From: Leifsonia tongyongensis
Lineage (GTDB): Bacteria > Actinomycetota > Actinomycetes > Actinomycetales > Microbacteriaceae
Assembly (NCBI RefSeq): GCF_010686705.1
Contig: NZ_JAAGWY010000001.1
Location: 806,001 to 870,000, forward strand
Direction: 5' to 3'
DNA length: 64,000 bases
Shown: piece after piece, positions 47,436-56,055 of the stretch
How the letters are laid out: each line of letters begins with the position of its first letter
How positions within the stretch are numbered: position 1 is the stretch's first letter
Notes under the pieces: generated by a model
The model's database searches: none
What the model was told of the DNA's origin: nothing
What the model saw: the letters and a program-made list of their open reading frames with translations, nothing else
Position numbers and translations under genes: made by a program

Positions 47436-48170
47436 TCACTTCTTCTCGGTCCAGGGCGCCGACGAGCGGGCGGACACAGCCGTCACGATCACCACGACGG
47501 CAAGCAGCAAGAGCGCTGCGAAGATCGGCCAGGGCGCAAGGCCCACGCGAATGAGCACCACGCCGATGAGGGCGCCGACGAACATGCTCGAGATCGAGAC
47601 GAACCGTCGGCCGATCTTGCTGCTGGTGCCACCCGCCGCTTTGCTGTCTGCAGAGATTCCGGTGATCGTCAGCGTGAGCACTGTCGTAGTCAGGTCGGGA
47701 ACGGCCAGCGCCCGTGCTGTCGCATTCTGCAAGCCCATGCCGACGCCCAGAAGGGCGATCAGAACGGCGATCCAGACGTTGTCATACGGGCGGGGGGCGA
47801 CCAGCGCGACGACGAACGACGCTGCGAACATGACCGCCTGAATTGTCGTCGAGCCCAGCAGATGACGCCCGCGGTGACCTCCGAAGGTCGACTGGACGCG
47901 GCCGCCGATGAACGCTCCGACGCTGAAGGTGATGATCGCGAGGATCGAGGCCCACCAGACGAACCCGGGCAATCCACCCAGAGCAAAGGCGAGGAACACC
48001 ACGTTCCCGGTCATGTTGGCGACGAAGACGTGGCCGAGCTCGATGTAGCTGAACGCATCCACGAGTCCTGTGACGACGGTGAGGAGCACGAGAAGCAGCG
48101 GCAGCGGGCCGTGCGGGTTGCCTCGCGGGACCGCGATCGCGCGCCAGCTATCCATGAAACGCCCGCTCAT
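47436..48170 (-). CDS. YoaK (DUF1275) family membrane protein
   Basis: 244 residues from ATG at 48170, overlapping the DoxX stop as ATGA. Six membrane segments with family signature VTGLVDAFSYIELGHVFVAN and MTGNVVFLAFALGG, then GMGLQNATARALAVPDLTTT and LTLTITGISADSKAAGG. Function of the family is unknown; it forms a two-gene unit with the DoxX protein. Convergent with the alcohol dehydrogenase gene, 24 bases apart. Confidence 0.9.
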   Translation of the reverse strand: MSGRFMDSWRAIAVPRGNPHGPLPLLLVLLTVVTGLVDAFSYIELGHVFVANMTGNVVFLAFALGGLPGFVWWASILAIITFSVGAFIGGRVQSTFGGHRGRHLLGSTTIQAVMFAASFVVALVAPRPYDNVWIAVLIALLGVGMGLQNATARALAVPDLTTTVLTLTITGISADSKAAGGTSSKIGRRFVSISSMFVGALIGVVLIRVGLAPWPIFAALLLLAVVVIVTAVSARSSAPWTEKK

Positions 48171-48679
48171 CGCGCTGTTCCTTCCGTGATGCGGGTCCGT
48201 CGGTGCAGCACGAGGTACGTACCGGCCGCGCCCACGATGCCGGCGAGCGTGGCAGCGATCGAGACGCCGGTGACCCAGAATCCGGACAACCCGAAGGCGC
48301 CGTCCAGGGAGAGCAAGCCGGGTCCTGTCCACGCCACGGCGACACCGAGCGCGGTCAGGAACAGAGGGTATTCGTACCCCCCGTTCTGCGACCAGAAGCC
48401 GTGACCGAGTTTCACGATGGTTGCGATGCCCATCACGGCGATGACCCCGGCGGACGCCAGCGGCGTCAGCAGCCCCGCCACGAGGGCGACGCCCGCGGTG
48501 ATCTGCGTGCTCGAAGCGATGAACGCGGTCACCTTTCCGCCGACGAACCCGTCCGCGCGGAATTCGGCGCTGGACGCTTCCAGTCCGCCGCCACCCCAGA
48601 GGTGCGTCGCCTTTTGGATGCCGTGCGTGGCGACGAACGCACCCAGCACGACACGAAGTATGAGAAGCCCAATGGCCAT
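48167..48679 (-). CDS. DoxX-family membrane protein
   Basis: 170 residues from ATG at 48679, chosen for GGAAGGG about ten bases upstream; ATG codons at 48709 and 48706 have none. Four or five helices are present with GLLILRVVLGAFVATHGIQK, GGGGLEASSAEF and ITAGVALVAGLLTPLASAGV, typical of DoxX/DoxD. Such proteins are linked to thiosulfate:quinone oxidoreduction or membrane redox stress responses, though most are unassigned. Followed by the YoaK gene in an operon. Confidence 0.86.
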   Translation of the reverse strand: MAIGLLILRVVLGAFVATHGIQKATHLWGGGGLEASSAEFRADGFVGGKVTAFIASSTQITAGVALVAGLLTPLASAGVIAVMGIATIVKLGHGFWSQNGGYEYPLFLTALGVAVAWTGPGLLSLDGAFGLSGFWVTGVSIAATLAGIVGAAGTYLVLHRRTRITEGTAR

Positions 48680-48766
48680 CCTGATCGACCCTTCCGTCTC
48701 CTCCATCATCGGGTCGTCACGGCTATGCGTCCAACAGCGAGATCAGCTAGTGATCATCTCTTTCGC

Positions 48767-49702
48767 TTATCGTTCGAGGCCGTCCAGCCGGTCCAGTCCG
48801 TCGAGCCCGTCAAGGAAGTCGAGGAAGCGGCGCCCCGCGGCAGAGATCCGTGCCGGATCGAAGACAACGGACACCGGATGCACGGCCAGGGGATCCCGCA
48901 GCTCGAAGACGCAATAGTCCCCTTCCACATCGGCGGCGTCGGCTGCAGCGTGAATGGTGAGGGCGTGCGGCACGATGGCGACGCCCAGGCCCATCGCGGC
49001 GAAACGCACCATGTCCGTCACCTGGGACATTTCGAAGACGGAGGAGGGCTCGATCCCCGCGCGCTTCAGCGCTTCGTCGACGTGTAGCCGGATGCCCGTA
49101 CCCGGAGCGAAATTGATGAGCGGACCGAACTTGAGGGCCTGCCGCAACGTCAGTGGTCCGACGAGCTTGCGCGAGACGTCCGCGTCGATCACGGCGACCA
49201 GCGGATCGGTGGCGATCAGTCGCGCCTCAAGCCCTTCCGGCAGTTCGTCAGGGCTGACACCGACCACCGCCACATCGAGCAGCCCATGCTGGAGGCCGTC
49301 GACCATCTCCGTAGAGGGCTGGTTGACGATCGAGATCTCGATCTCGGGATGGGCTTCGTGGAACCGGCTGATCGGGCGCACGACGTCGATCGGGCTGGCC
49401 GAAGTCTGGATCAGGCCGAGGTTCAGATGTCCTTTCTCCAATCCGAGGTGTGAGCGCATCTCCGCCTGTGCACGAGCGGCATCGGCGACGATGCGGCGGG
49501 CGTGAGGCAACAGGAGCTCACCGGCCGGGGTCAGCTCCACGCTGTGACTGGTGCGCACGAACAAGCGGGTCCCGAGCTCCTTTTCGAGCCTGCTCACCTG
49601 CTGGCTCAGAGCGGACTGTGCGACGAAGCTCTGTTCGGCCGCTCGCGTGAAGTTCTTCTGGTCTGCGACGGCGAGAAAGTATCGAAGGTGGCGTAGTTCC
49701 AT
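48767..49702 (-). CDS. LysR-family transcriptional regulator
   Basis: 311 residues. The N-terminal winged helix is standard (MELRHLRYFLAVADQKNFTR, AAEQSFVAQSALSQQVSRLE). The effector domain contains RFAAMGLGVAIVPHALTIHA. No ribosome site is evident before the ATG, so a leaderless transcript is possible. The final 20 residues are a degenerate Leu-Asp-Gly repeat, encoded by a 9-12 base repeat in the DNA. It is divergent from the amidohydrolase cluster, 120 bases apart, and should be its activator. Confidence 0.9.
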   Translation of the reverse strand: MELRHLRYFLAVADQKNFTRAAEQSFVAQSALSQQVSRLEKELGTRLFVRTSHSVELTPAGELLLPHARRIVADAARAQAEMRSHLGLEKGHLNLGLIQTSASPIDVVRPISRFHEAHPEIEISIVNQPSTEMVDGLQHGLLDVAVVGVSPDELPEGLEARLIATDPLVAVIDADVSRKLVGPLTLRQALKFGPLINFAPGTGIRLHVDEALKRAGIEPSSVFEMSQVTDMVRFAAMGLGVAIVPHALTIHAAADAADVEGDYCVFELRDPLAVHPVSVVFDPARISAAGRRFLDFLDGLDGLDRLDGLER

Positions 49703-49734
49703 GATGTGTCTATCGTTGTTTGCGATTGGTATTA

Positions 49735-49764
49735 GACAGGTTACATCTTGGACTTATACCTGTC
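49735..49764. promoter_or_regulatory. LysR-type inverted repeat in the divergent promoter
   Basis: GACAGGT (49735-49741) and ACCTGTC (49758-49764) are perfect reverse complements, 16 bases apart, extended to near-palindromes by TA on both sides. It lies 33 bases from the LysR start and 59 from the amidohydrolase start, the usual location of a LysR recognition site. Confidence 0.6.
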
Positions 49765-49822
49765 ACGCGTTCTATCTTCCTCGTATACGCCTCTCCCGAG
49801 GCTCGAAACAAGAGGAATACAG

Positions 49823-51703
49823 ATGGCAACACAATCAATGCCGGTCGGAGGAATGCGTCCGGTCGACAGCGCGGGAACCGGTGCAGACCTGGTCGTGCGC
49901 AACGCGAAGATCTACACGGGAGACCCCGCCCACCCTGCCGCGACCGCCGTGGCGATCAAGGACGGCGTCTTCGTCGCCGTCGGTGGAGACGCTCAGGTGG
50001 CCCGCCACATCCGCTCGAACACCCGCATCATCGACGCGCTCAACCGGCGGGCCATTCCCGGCCTGAACGACTCCCACACGCACGTGATCCGCGGTGGGAA
50101 CAACTACTTGATGGAGCTGCGCTGGGACGGAGTCCGCTCGCTCCGCCGCGCCCTCCAGATGCTGCGCGAACAGGCCGGCCGCACCCCGAAGGGCCAGTGG
50201 GTCCGGGTGGTCGGCGGCTGGACCCCTGAGCAATTCGCGGAGAAGCGGCTCCCCACGCTGAAGGAGCTCAATGCCGCAGCCCCCGACACCCCGGTGTTCG
50301 TCATGCACCTGTACCAGTCGGCGCTGATGAACAAGGCGGCCCTCACAGCGGTCGGCTACACGCGCGAGTCTCCCAACCCTCCCGGCGGCGAGATCGTGCG
50401 CGACCGCTCCGGGGAACCGACGGGTCTCCTCCTGGCGGCTCCAGGCGCATCCCTTCTCTACTCGACGCTCTCCAAGGGCCCGATCCTCGGCGACGAGCAG
50501 AAGCTCGAATCCACGCGGCACTTCTTCCGCGAGCTGAACCGCTTCGGACTCACCAGCGCTATCGACGCTGCGGGTGGGTTCCAGGACTTCCCGGGCGATT
50601 ACGGCACGGTCATGCAGCTGGCGCAGCGCGGCGAGTTGAGCATCCGAATCGCGTACCACCTCTTCCCGCAGACAGCCGGCCAGGAACTGGACGACCTTCG
50701 CCGCTGGATCGGGATGGTCAAGCCCGGCGACGGCGACCAGTGGCTCCGCGCGAACGGCGCTGGTGAGAACCTCGCTTGGAGTCCCGCCGACTTCGAGAAC
50801 TTCGCGGAGCCTCGCCCGCAACTGCGCGAATCCGCCGCCGCGGACCTTGAGGCGGCAGCGCGCCTCCTCATCGAGAACGACTGGGGCTTCCGGCTTCACG
50901 CGACCTACGACGAGACGATCCGGCACGACCTGGACGTCTTCGAGAAGATCGCGAAGGACGCCGGCGGCACGCTGGGCGTTCCGTGGATGTTCGACCACGC
51001 GGAGACGATCAGCGACAACAGCATCGACCGCGTGAAGGCTCTCGGCGGAAACGTGGCCATCCAGAACCGGATGTACTTCCAGGGCGCCGCCTTCGAGAAC
51101 CGCTACGGCAGGACAGCGACGGAATGGGCCCCTCCGGTGACCAAACTCCTCGCTGCCGGCCTGACCGTGGGTGCGGGGACGGATGCGACACGCGTTTCGT
51201 CCTACAACCCGTGGCTGTCGCTGCACTGGCTGACCACGGGAACGGATATCGGTGGGTCGCAGCTGTACAGCCGCGAGAACATCGTGGATCGGGCGACAGC
51301 GCTCGAGCTGTACACCGTCGCAGGTGCGAAGCTCTCCGGCGAGGCGGATCAGAAAGGCACGATCGAAGTCGGCAAGTACGCCGATCTGGCCATCCTCTCG
51401 GCCGACTACTTCACGGTGGCCGACTCCGCCATCCCGGACATCGAGGCTGAGCTCACGATCGCCGGCGGCCGGATCGTCTACGCCTCGGACGAGTACGAGG
51501 GACAGGACGATTTCCTCGAGGCTCCGTCGATCGAATGGAGCCCCGTCGCGCACTTCGGTGGATACCAGGGCACGCCGTCCGGCGTGCGACAGGCGAACGG
51601 ATTCGTGGAGGCCTCAGCCGACGCCGCCGAGCAGCGCGCCTGGCGCGAACGGCGGGGAGAGCACGTGCACCTGCACTCGCACGACCCGCTCGAGGACCAC
51701 TGA
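49823..51703 (+). CDS. Amidohydrolase family 3 protein (YtcJ-like)
   Basis: 626 residues from ATG at 49823, with AGAGGA six bases upstream; an earlier in-frame start at 49748 lies inside the operator region. The metal-site motif HTH is in LNDSHTHVIRGGNNY; later FRLHATYDETIRHDL, WMFDHAETISDNS and GAGTDATRVSSYNPWLSL provide the remaining His and Asp ligands of the amidohydrolase barrel. ARNAKIYTGDP begins the beta-sandwich. A C-terminal tail rich in His (HVHLHSHD) follows. Substrate unknown; an amide or ester of a small amine is usual for YtcJ relatives. First gene of the LysR-controlled cluster. Confidence 0.9.
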   Translation: MATQSMPVGGMRPVDSAGTGADLVVRNAKIYTGDPAHPAATAVAIKDGVFVAVGGDAQVARHIRSNTRIIDALNRRAIPGLNDSHTHVIRGGNNYLMELRWDGVRSLRRALQMLREQAGRTPKGQWVRVVGGWTPEQFAEKRLPTLKELNAAAPDTPVFVMHLYQSALMNKAALTAVGYTRESPNPPGGEIVRDRSGEPTGLLLAAPGASLLYSTLSKGPILGDEQKLESTRHFFRELNRFGLTSAIDAAGGFQDFPGDYGTVMQLAQRGELSIRIAYHLFPQTAGQELDDLRRWIGMVKPGDGDQWLRANGAGENLAWSPADFENFAEPRPQLRESAAADLEAAARLLIENDWGFRLHATYDETIRHDLDVFEKIAKDAGGTLGVPWMFDHAETISDNSIDRVKALGGNVAIQNRMYFQGAAFENRYGRTATEWAPPVTKLLAAGLTVGAGTDATRVSSYNPWLSLHWLTTGTDIGGSQLYSRENIVDRATALELYTVAGAKLSGEADQKGTIEVGKYADLAILSADYFTVADSAIPDIEAELTIAGGRIVYASDEYEGQDDFLEAPSIEWSPVAHFGGYQGTPSGVRQANGFVEASADAAEQRAWRERRGEHVHLHSHDPLEDH

Positions 51704-51705
51704 CC

Positions 51706-51855
51706 GTGGACGTCCTTATCGCGTTCTCGGCGGGAGCGCTCGTCGGAGTGCTCTACGCGCTGCTGAAAGTCGCGGCCCCCGCTCCGCCGGTCATCGCGCT
51801 CTTCGGCCTGCTCGGCATGTGGGCGAGCCAGTCTCTCCTCGGAGGGCTGCTGTGA
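51706..51855 (+). CDS. XapX-domain small membrane protein (first copy)
   Basis: 49 residues from GTG at 51706, two bases after the amidohydrolase stop. One XapX unit of two helices (VDVLIAFSAGALVGVLYALL then APPVIALFGLLGMWASQSLL) makes the whole protein. XapX (DUF1427) proteins are small membrane proteins found beside amidohydrolases; their function is unknown. It ends as GTGA over the start of the second copy. Confidence 0.82.
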   Translation: MDVLIAFSAGALVGVLYALLKVAAPAPPVIALFGLLGMWASQSLLGGLL

Positions 51856-52067
51856 GCATCCGACGCGTGCTTCGCGCCAGCGCCGTTTCGCTCGGCGCCG
51901 GGATCGTGATGGGCGTCGTCTACTGGGCCATCCACGTCCAGTCGCCTGCCCCGGGGCCGATCGCCCTGGTCGGGCTTCTGGGAATGGTGGCCGGCCAATG
52001 GGTGGCGCGCCGGGTCCGTCAACGCCTCACGTCGAGGCGCGAGCGCCGCACGACGATCGCAAACTGA
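51852..52067 (+). CDS. XapX-domain small membrane protein (second copy)
   Basis: 71 residues from GTG at 51852, overlapping the first copy's stop. Two helices (SLGAGIVMGVVYWAIHVQ then PGPIALVGLLGMVAGQWVAR) match the XapX pattern with the shared P-x-P-GLLGM core. A basic tail (RRVRQRLTSRRERRTT) distinguishes it from the first copy. The pair could form a heterodimer, much as paired small multidrug-resistance proteins do (inference). Both probably serve transport or membrane sensing for the amidohydrolase substrate. Confidence 0.8.
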   Translation: MSIRRVLRASAVSLGAGIVMGVVYWAIHVQSPAPGPIALVGLLGMVAGQWVARRVRQRLTSRRERRTTIAN

Positions 52068-52249
52068 TCGAACTCAGGTCTTCAATCGGTTTTGCCGATC
52101 GGCACAGGATGCGTTCGCTATCGCCCGCACCTTGTTCCGGACCTGAACGAGTGACACCATTTCTAACTGCAAATCAATGCAAACGCATGGATTTCTTTCA
52201 TGCGAACCCAGCACACACAATGTGTCTCCAGCAACAAAGGAAACAGGGA

Positions 52250-52915
52250 ATGACCGAGTTCAATCTTGACAACGTGAAGGCCGCCCCCAGCGAGGATCTC
52301 ATCACCCCCGAGAACAGCGTCTTCCTCTTCGTCGACCACCAGCCGCAGATGTTCTTCGGCGTCGGCAGCGGCGACCGCCAGTCGATCATCAACGGCACGG
52401 TGGCCCTGGCCAAGGCGGCGAAGGCGTTCAACGTCCCCACCGTCCTCACGACCGTCGCCGCCCAGAGCTTCTCCGGAAACCTGCTCCCGGCACTCCGCGA
52501 CGTCTTCCCCGACGACGAGATCATCGACCGCACGACCATGAACGCGTGGGAGGACCAGAACGTGGTCGACGCGATCAAGGCCACCGGACGCCGCAAGATC
52601 GTCATCTCCGGTCTCTGGACCGAGGTATGCCTTGTCCTTCCCGTCCTGTCCGCTCTCGCACAGGGCTACGAGATCTACGTCGTCGCCGATGCGTCGGGTG
52701 GCGTGACCGCTGAAGCGCACGAGCACGCCCTCCTGCGCATGGTCAACGCCGGCGCCGTTCCCGTCACCTGGCTCCAGATCCTTCTCGAGCTCCAGCGCGA
52801 CTGGGCACGCGGGGAGACCTACGTCGCCGTGACGGACATCGTCAAGGCCCACGGTGGCGCCTATGGCCTCGGCCTGCACTACGCCGGCGACTTCCTCGGC
52901 GGCCACGCCGGCTAG
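52250..52915 (+). CDS. Isochorismatase-fold cysteine hydrolase (YcaC-like)
   Basis: 221 residues from ATG at 52250, with AAAGGA about ten bases upstream. The catalytic triad is Asp29 (FLFVDHQPQM), Lys116 (ATGRRKIVISG) and Cys127 (WTEVCLVLPV). EIYVVADASGGVTAEAHEHA is typical of YcaC and related hydrolases. A 182-base gap separates it from the XapX genes, so it may have its own promoter within the LysR-controlled cluster. It may hydrolyse a carbamoyl or amide product of the amidohydrolase (inference). Confidence 0.9.
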   Translation: MTEFNLDNVKAAPSEDLITPENSVFLFVDHQPQMFFGVGSGDRQSIINGTVALAKAAKAFNVPTVLTTVAAQSFSGNLLPALRDVFPDDEIIDRTTMNAWEDQNVVDAIKATGRRKIVISGLWTEVCLVLPVLSALAQGYEIYVVADASGGVTAEAHEHALLRMVNAGAVPVTWLQILLELQRDWARGETYVAVTDIVKAHGGAYGLGLHYAGDFLGGHAG

Positions 52916-52936
52916 CCGAAGGACAGCACATCACCG

Positions 52937-52970
52937 GAACGCCCGGCTGGGAATCTCCAGCCGGGCGTTC
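52937..52970 (+). terminator. Hairpin terminator after the isochorismatase-fold gene
   Basis: GAACGCCCGGCTGG (52937-52950) pairs perfectly with CCAGCCGGGCGTTC (52957-52970) around the loop GAATCT. A 14-base stem without U-tract, 22 bases beyond the stop codon, ends the cluster before the polyphosphate kinase gene. Confidence 0.78.
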
Positions 52971-53042
52971 GGCGTAGGTGCACAAGACTGCGCCAACGGC
53001 AACCCCTAACCCTGACGCGCCGGGGTGTCGCAGACTCTCCCT

Positions 53043-53888
53043 ATGTCACATTCGAAAAAATCCTCCGGGCCGCTGGTCAAGCGCATGCCGAAAAAGGTGT
53101 ACGAGGCCGAGCTCGAGAAGCTGCAGATCGAACTGGTCGGGATGCAGCAGTGGGTCATCGAGACCGGCTCGCGGGTCGTCGTCATCTTCGAAGGCCGGGA
53201 TGCCGCCGGCAAAGGCGGCGCGATCAAACGGATCATGCAGTACCTCAACCCTCGCTCCGCGAGAGTGGTCGCGCTTCCCACCCCGAACAAGCGCGAGAAA
53301 GGCCAGTGGTACTTCCAGCGGTACATCCAGCACCTGCCGACCAAGGGCGAGATCGTGCTGATGGATCGCTCCTGGTACAACCGCGCGGGTGTCGAACACG
53401 TCCTCGGTTACTGCACCCCCGAGCAGTACAAGCGGTTCCTGCACCAGGTCCCGACCTTCGAGCGGATGCTCGTAGAAGACGGCATCATCCTGGTCAAGTA
53501 CTGGTTCTCGGTCTCCGACGAGGTGCAGGAGGAGCGGTTCCACTCCCGGCTGAACGATCCGATGCGCCGCTGGAAGCTCTCAGAGACCGACCTCTTCTCG
53601 ATCACCAAGTGGGAGGACTACTCCGACGCGAAGGACGCGATGTTCGAGGCGACCGATCATGCGGACGCGCGCTGGTGGACGATCGAGAGCGACGACAAGC
53701 GGGCCGCACGTATCAACTCGATCCACCATCTGCTCAGCCAGATCCCCTACGAGCCGCGCGAGCCGGAGCCCGTGAAGATACCGAAACGGCCCGGCGCCGA
53801 CAACGAGGACCGACCGCCGAAGGCCGAGTTCGAGTACGTCCCCGACCACGCCGCTGCCGTGACGAAGAAGGCTGACAAGAAGTCGTAG
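53043..53888 (+). CDS. ppk2: Polyphosphate kinase 2
   Basis: 281 residues from ATG at 53043; a GTG at 53025 is an equally unsupported alternative. Walker A is GRDAAGKGGAIKR (51-63) and the Walker-B/lid region MDRSWYNRAGVEHV (107-120), with KYWFSVSDEVQEERF and DPMRRWKLSETD later. These are the standard PPK2 motifs (class I, single domain). It transfers phosphate from polyphosphate to nucleoside diphosphates, or the reverse. Monocistronic. Confidence 0.92.
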   Translation: MSHSKKSSGPLVKRMPKKVYEAELEKLQIELVGMQQWVIETGSRVVVIFEGRDAAGKGGAIKRIMQYLNPRSARVVALPTPNKREKGQWYFQRYIQHLPTKGEIVLMDRSWYNRAGVEHVLGYCTPEQYKRFLHQVPTFERMLVEDGIILVKYWFSVSDEVQEERFHSRLNDPMRRWKLSETDLFSITKWEDYSDAKDAMFEATDHADARWWTIESDDKRAARINSIHHLLSQIPYEPREPEPVKIPKRPGADNEDRPPKAEFEYVPDHAAAVTKKADKKS

Positions 53889-53911
53889 CCGATGAGGCTA
53901 CAGTGACGCTC

Positions 53912-54271
53912 ATGACCAATGAGACACCCATCGCCTATACCGCGCTCGAGAAGGGAGTCCCGGTGCTGAGCGCCGATGGCACCCGGATCGGTACCGTCGA
54001 GCACGTGCTTCAGGACAGCAGGATCGACCTGTTCGACGGCATCGCGATCACGACGGAAGCTGGGGTGCGCTTCGTCGACGCCGACCGCGTCGAACGCATC
54101 ACGACTGCCGCCGTCCACACCACGCTGACCGATGCCGATGTCGCTGCCCTGCCTGAGCCGCAGGGTACCGAGGTGTTCGAGGCTGACCCCGCCGAGTTCC
54201 AGGGCAACGGGCTGAGCGCCTGGTGGGGTCGCATGTTCATGCGCGAGCACTGGATGCGCGACAAGGAATAG
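53912..54271 (+). CDS. PRC-barrel-like protein
   Basis: 119 residues from ATG at 53912; a GTG three codons earlier is possible. The beta-barrel core TALEKGVPVLSADGTRIGTV then EHVLQDSRIDLFDGIAIT resembles PRC-barrel or DUF2171 domains of actinobacteria. The C-terminal WWGRMFMREHWMRDKE may form an amphipathic helix. Role unknown; PRC-barrels bind RNA or nucleotides in other proteins. Confidence 0.68.
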   Translation: MTNETPIAYTALEKGVPVLSADGTRIGTVEHVLQDSRIDLFDGIAITTEAGVRFVDADRVERITTAAVHTTLTDADVAALPEPQGTEVFEADPAEFQGNGLSAWWGRMFMREHWMRDKE

Positions 54272-54309
54272 GTGCACGACCGATCCCGTCGATTGTCTAC
54301 GCTGGCGGA

Positions 54310-54738
54310 ATGAGCGAAACGCCGACACCCAGCCGCTTTCGCATCCGCTGGGGCTGGTTCATTGCATGCATTCTGCTGGGCCTCGCCGCCATCGTGATCG
54401 GGTGGCTGGTGATACCGGCCGCCGCGGGTCGGAGCTACCTCGCCGGCGTGCTGGCCAACGTCGGCACGACGTTGCTGCTGGTGGGAATCGTGGTGCTGCT
54501 GGAGCGACGGATCGTCGACAACGCGGCACGCTTGGTCCGCAGGGCGAACGAGCAGACGAATGAGGCGATCCGAGTCCAGATTCAGGATCTGGAGCGACGA
54601 CTGGCCACGGAATGGGAGACTGCGACGCCCGAGAACATGGGCGAGAAGAAGGCCGAGACCACGCGGCTCACCGACGAATTCACGAAGCGGATCGTCGATC
54701 AGGCCAGAAACGTCGATCACGCACCGCACGAGGAGTGA
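54310..54738 (+). CDS. Two-span membrane protein with coiled-coil tail
   Basis: 142 residues from ATG at 54310. Two helices (WFIACILLGLAAIVIGWLVI and YLAGVLANVGTTLLLVGIVV) are followed by a 75-residue charged helical tail, VLLERRIVDNAARLVRRANE then IQDLERRLATEWETATPENM. It lies two bases before the methyltransferase-like gene. No family name is recognised. Confidence 0.65.
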   Translation: MSETPTPSRFRIRWGWFIACILLGLAAIVIGWLVIPAAAGRSYLAGVLANVGTTLLLVGIVVLLERRIVDNAARLVRRANEQTNEAIRVQIQDLERRLATEWETATPENMGEKKAETTRLTDEFTKRIVDQARNVDHAPHEE

Positions 54739-54740
54739 CC

Positions 54741-55250
54741 GTGGCCAAGGCAGCCTCGTCAGTACGAGCCTGGATCGGGACGATCGCCTTCCTCTTCCTC
54801 GCTCCCGGCATCGTCGCGGGCCTCATTCCGTGGCTCATCACCGGCTGGCGGTGGCACGACTGGGGTGAGGCGACCTGGATCGTCGTGTCGATCGCCTGGG
54901 TCGCGATCGTGGTGGGAGTGGCATTCCTCTTGTATGCCTTCGCGCTGTTCGCCCTGCACCAGGGAACACCCGCTCCGGTCGCCCCGACCGCGACACTCGT
55001 CGTGACCGGGGTCTACCGCTTCGTACGCAATCCGATGTACCTCGCAGTGCTGGCAATCATCCTCGGCCAGGCGCTCCTCTTCGGTTCGTGGGGGCTCGTG
55101 CTCTACGCCGCGATCGTCCTGGCCGCCGTTGTCACGTTCGTGAAGCTCTACGAGGAGCCGACCCTGACGGAAACGTACGGCGAGCAGTATCTCGAGTACC
55201 GGCGCAACGTCCCGGGGTGGTGGCCGCGAATCACACCATGGCGGCCGTGA
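54741..55250 (+). CDS. Isoprenylcysteine carboxyl methyltransferase-like (PEMT/ICMT) membrane protein
   Basis: 169 residues from GTG at 54741, with AGGAG just inside the preceding gene. Four membrane spans; the SAM/lipid motif [18 protein letters not shown] is the diagnostic block, followed by [20 protein letters not shown] near the C-terminus. It would methylate a lipid or small isoprenoid at the membrane. Its position 13 bases before cofE puts it in the same direction as the F420 genes, but a functional link is not evident. Confidence 0.84.
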   Translation: MAKAASSVRAWIGTIAFLFLAPGIVAGLIPWLITGWRWHDWGEATWIVVSIAWVAIVVGVAFLLYAFALFALHQGTPAPVAPTATLVVTGVYRFVRNPMYLAVLAIILGQALLFGSWGLVLYAAIVLAAVVTFVKLYEEPTLTETYGEQYLEYRRNVPGWWPRITPWRP

Positions 55251-55263
55251 CTACAGTTGGCCC

Positions 55264-56055
55264 ATGACGACAGCGCGACTCTCGGCGTGGGCGGTGGCGG
55301 GCATCCCCGAAGTCGCCGCGGGCGACGACCTGGCACTGCTCATCGGCGACGCACTTGCCGCCTGCGAACCCGACGACCAGCCACGGGCCGGCGACATCGT
55401 CGTCGTGACCAGCAAGATCGTATCGAAGGCCGAGGGCCGCTTCGTGCAGGCGGATGATCGCGAGCAGGCGATCACGGATGAGACGGTGCGCGTCGTGGCG
55501 ACCCGGGTCACCGGCGACCACATCACCCGTATCGTCGAGAACCGTCTCGGCATCGTGGGCGCAGCAGCAGGGGTGGATGCGAGCAACACGCCCGAAGGCA
55601 CGGTTCTGCTGCTGCCGCTGGATCCGGATGCGTCGGCCGCCGCCATCTGCGCGGCGCTTCGGGAGCGGTTCGGCGTCGAGCTCGGCGTGATCGTGTCCGA
55701 CACGCTGGGTCGCGCGTGGCGCATCGGCCAGACCGATGTCGCGATCGGGGCGGCGGGTGTGCTGGTCACGGACGACCTGCGGGGGTCGACGGATGCGCAC
55801 GGCCGGCCTCTCGGGGTGACCCAACCGGTCGTCGCCGACGAGATCGCCGCGCTCACCGACCTCGTGAAGGGAAAGTCGAGCGGGCTCCCGGTTGCGGTGG
55901 TGCGCGGGCTGGGCCGCTACGTCACCGGCCTGGACGCTCCGGGAGCCCGAACGCTGGTGCGCACCGGTCCGACAGACATGTTCCGCCTGGGCACTGATGA
56001 GGCGCTCGCCGAAGGGTACGCGCGCGGTTTCGAGGCGGGGCGGGCATCCGAGTGA
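55264..56055 (+). CDS. cofE: F420-0:gamma-glutamyl ligase CofE
   Basis: 263 residues. [40 protein letters not shown] and [20 protein letters not shown] are the CofE signatures, with [18 protein letters not shown] near the end. It adds glutamates to F420-0 using GTP. In mycobacteria the same activity is the N-terminal half of FbiB, whose C-terminal FMN domain reduces dehydro-F420-0; this protein stops at the CofE domain. The stop overlaps the cofC start as GTGA. Confidence 0.93.
   Translation: MTTARLSAWAVAGIPEVAAGDDLALLIGDALAACEPDDQPRAGDIVVVTSKIVSKAEGRFVQADDREQAITDETVRVVATRVTGDHITRIVENRLGIVGAAAGVDASNTPEGTVLLLPLDPDASAAAICAALRERFGVELGVIVSDTLGRAWRIGQTDVAIGAAGVLVTDDLRGSTDAHGRPLGVTQPVVADEIAALTDLVKGKSSGLPVAVVRGLGRYVTGLDAPGARTLVRTGPTDMFRLGTDEALAEGYARGFEAGRASE

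Noticed and set aside
48781-48850. Short tandem repeats considered as a CRISPR array or VNTR outside genes
   Set aside because: They are coding repeats at the end of the LysR gene without unique spacers.
49835-51553. Minus-strand 572-codon frame opposite the amidohydrolase gene
   Set aside because: Arg- and Val-rich with no motifs; the plus strand has clear amidohydrolase metal ligands.
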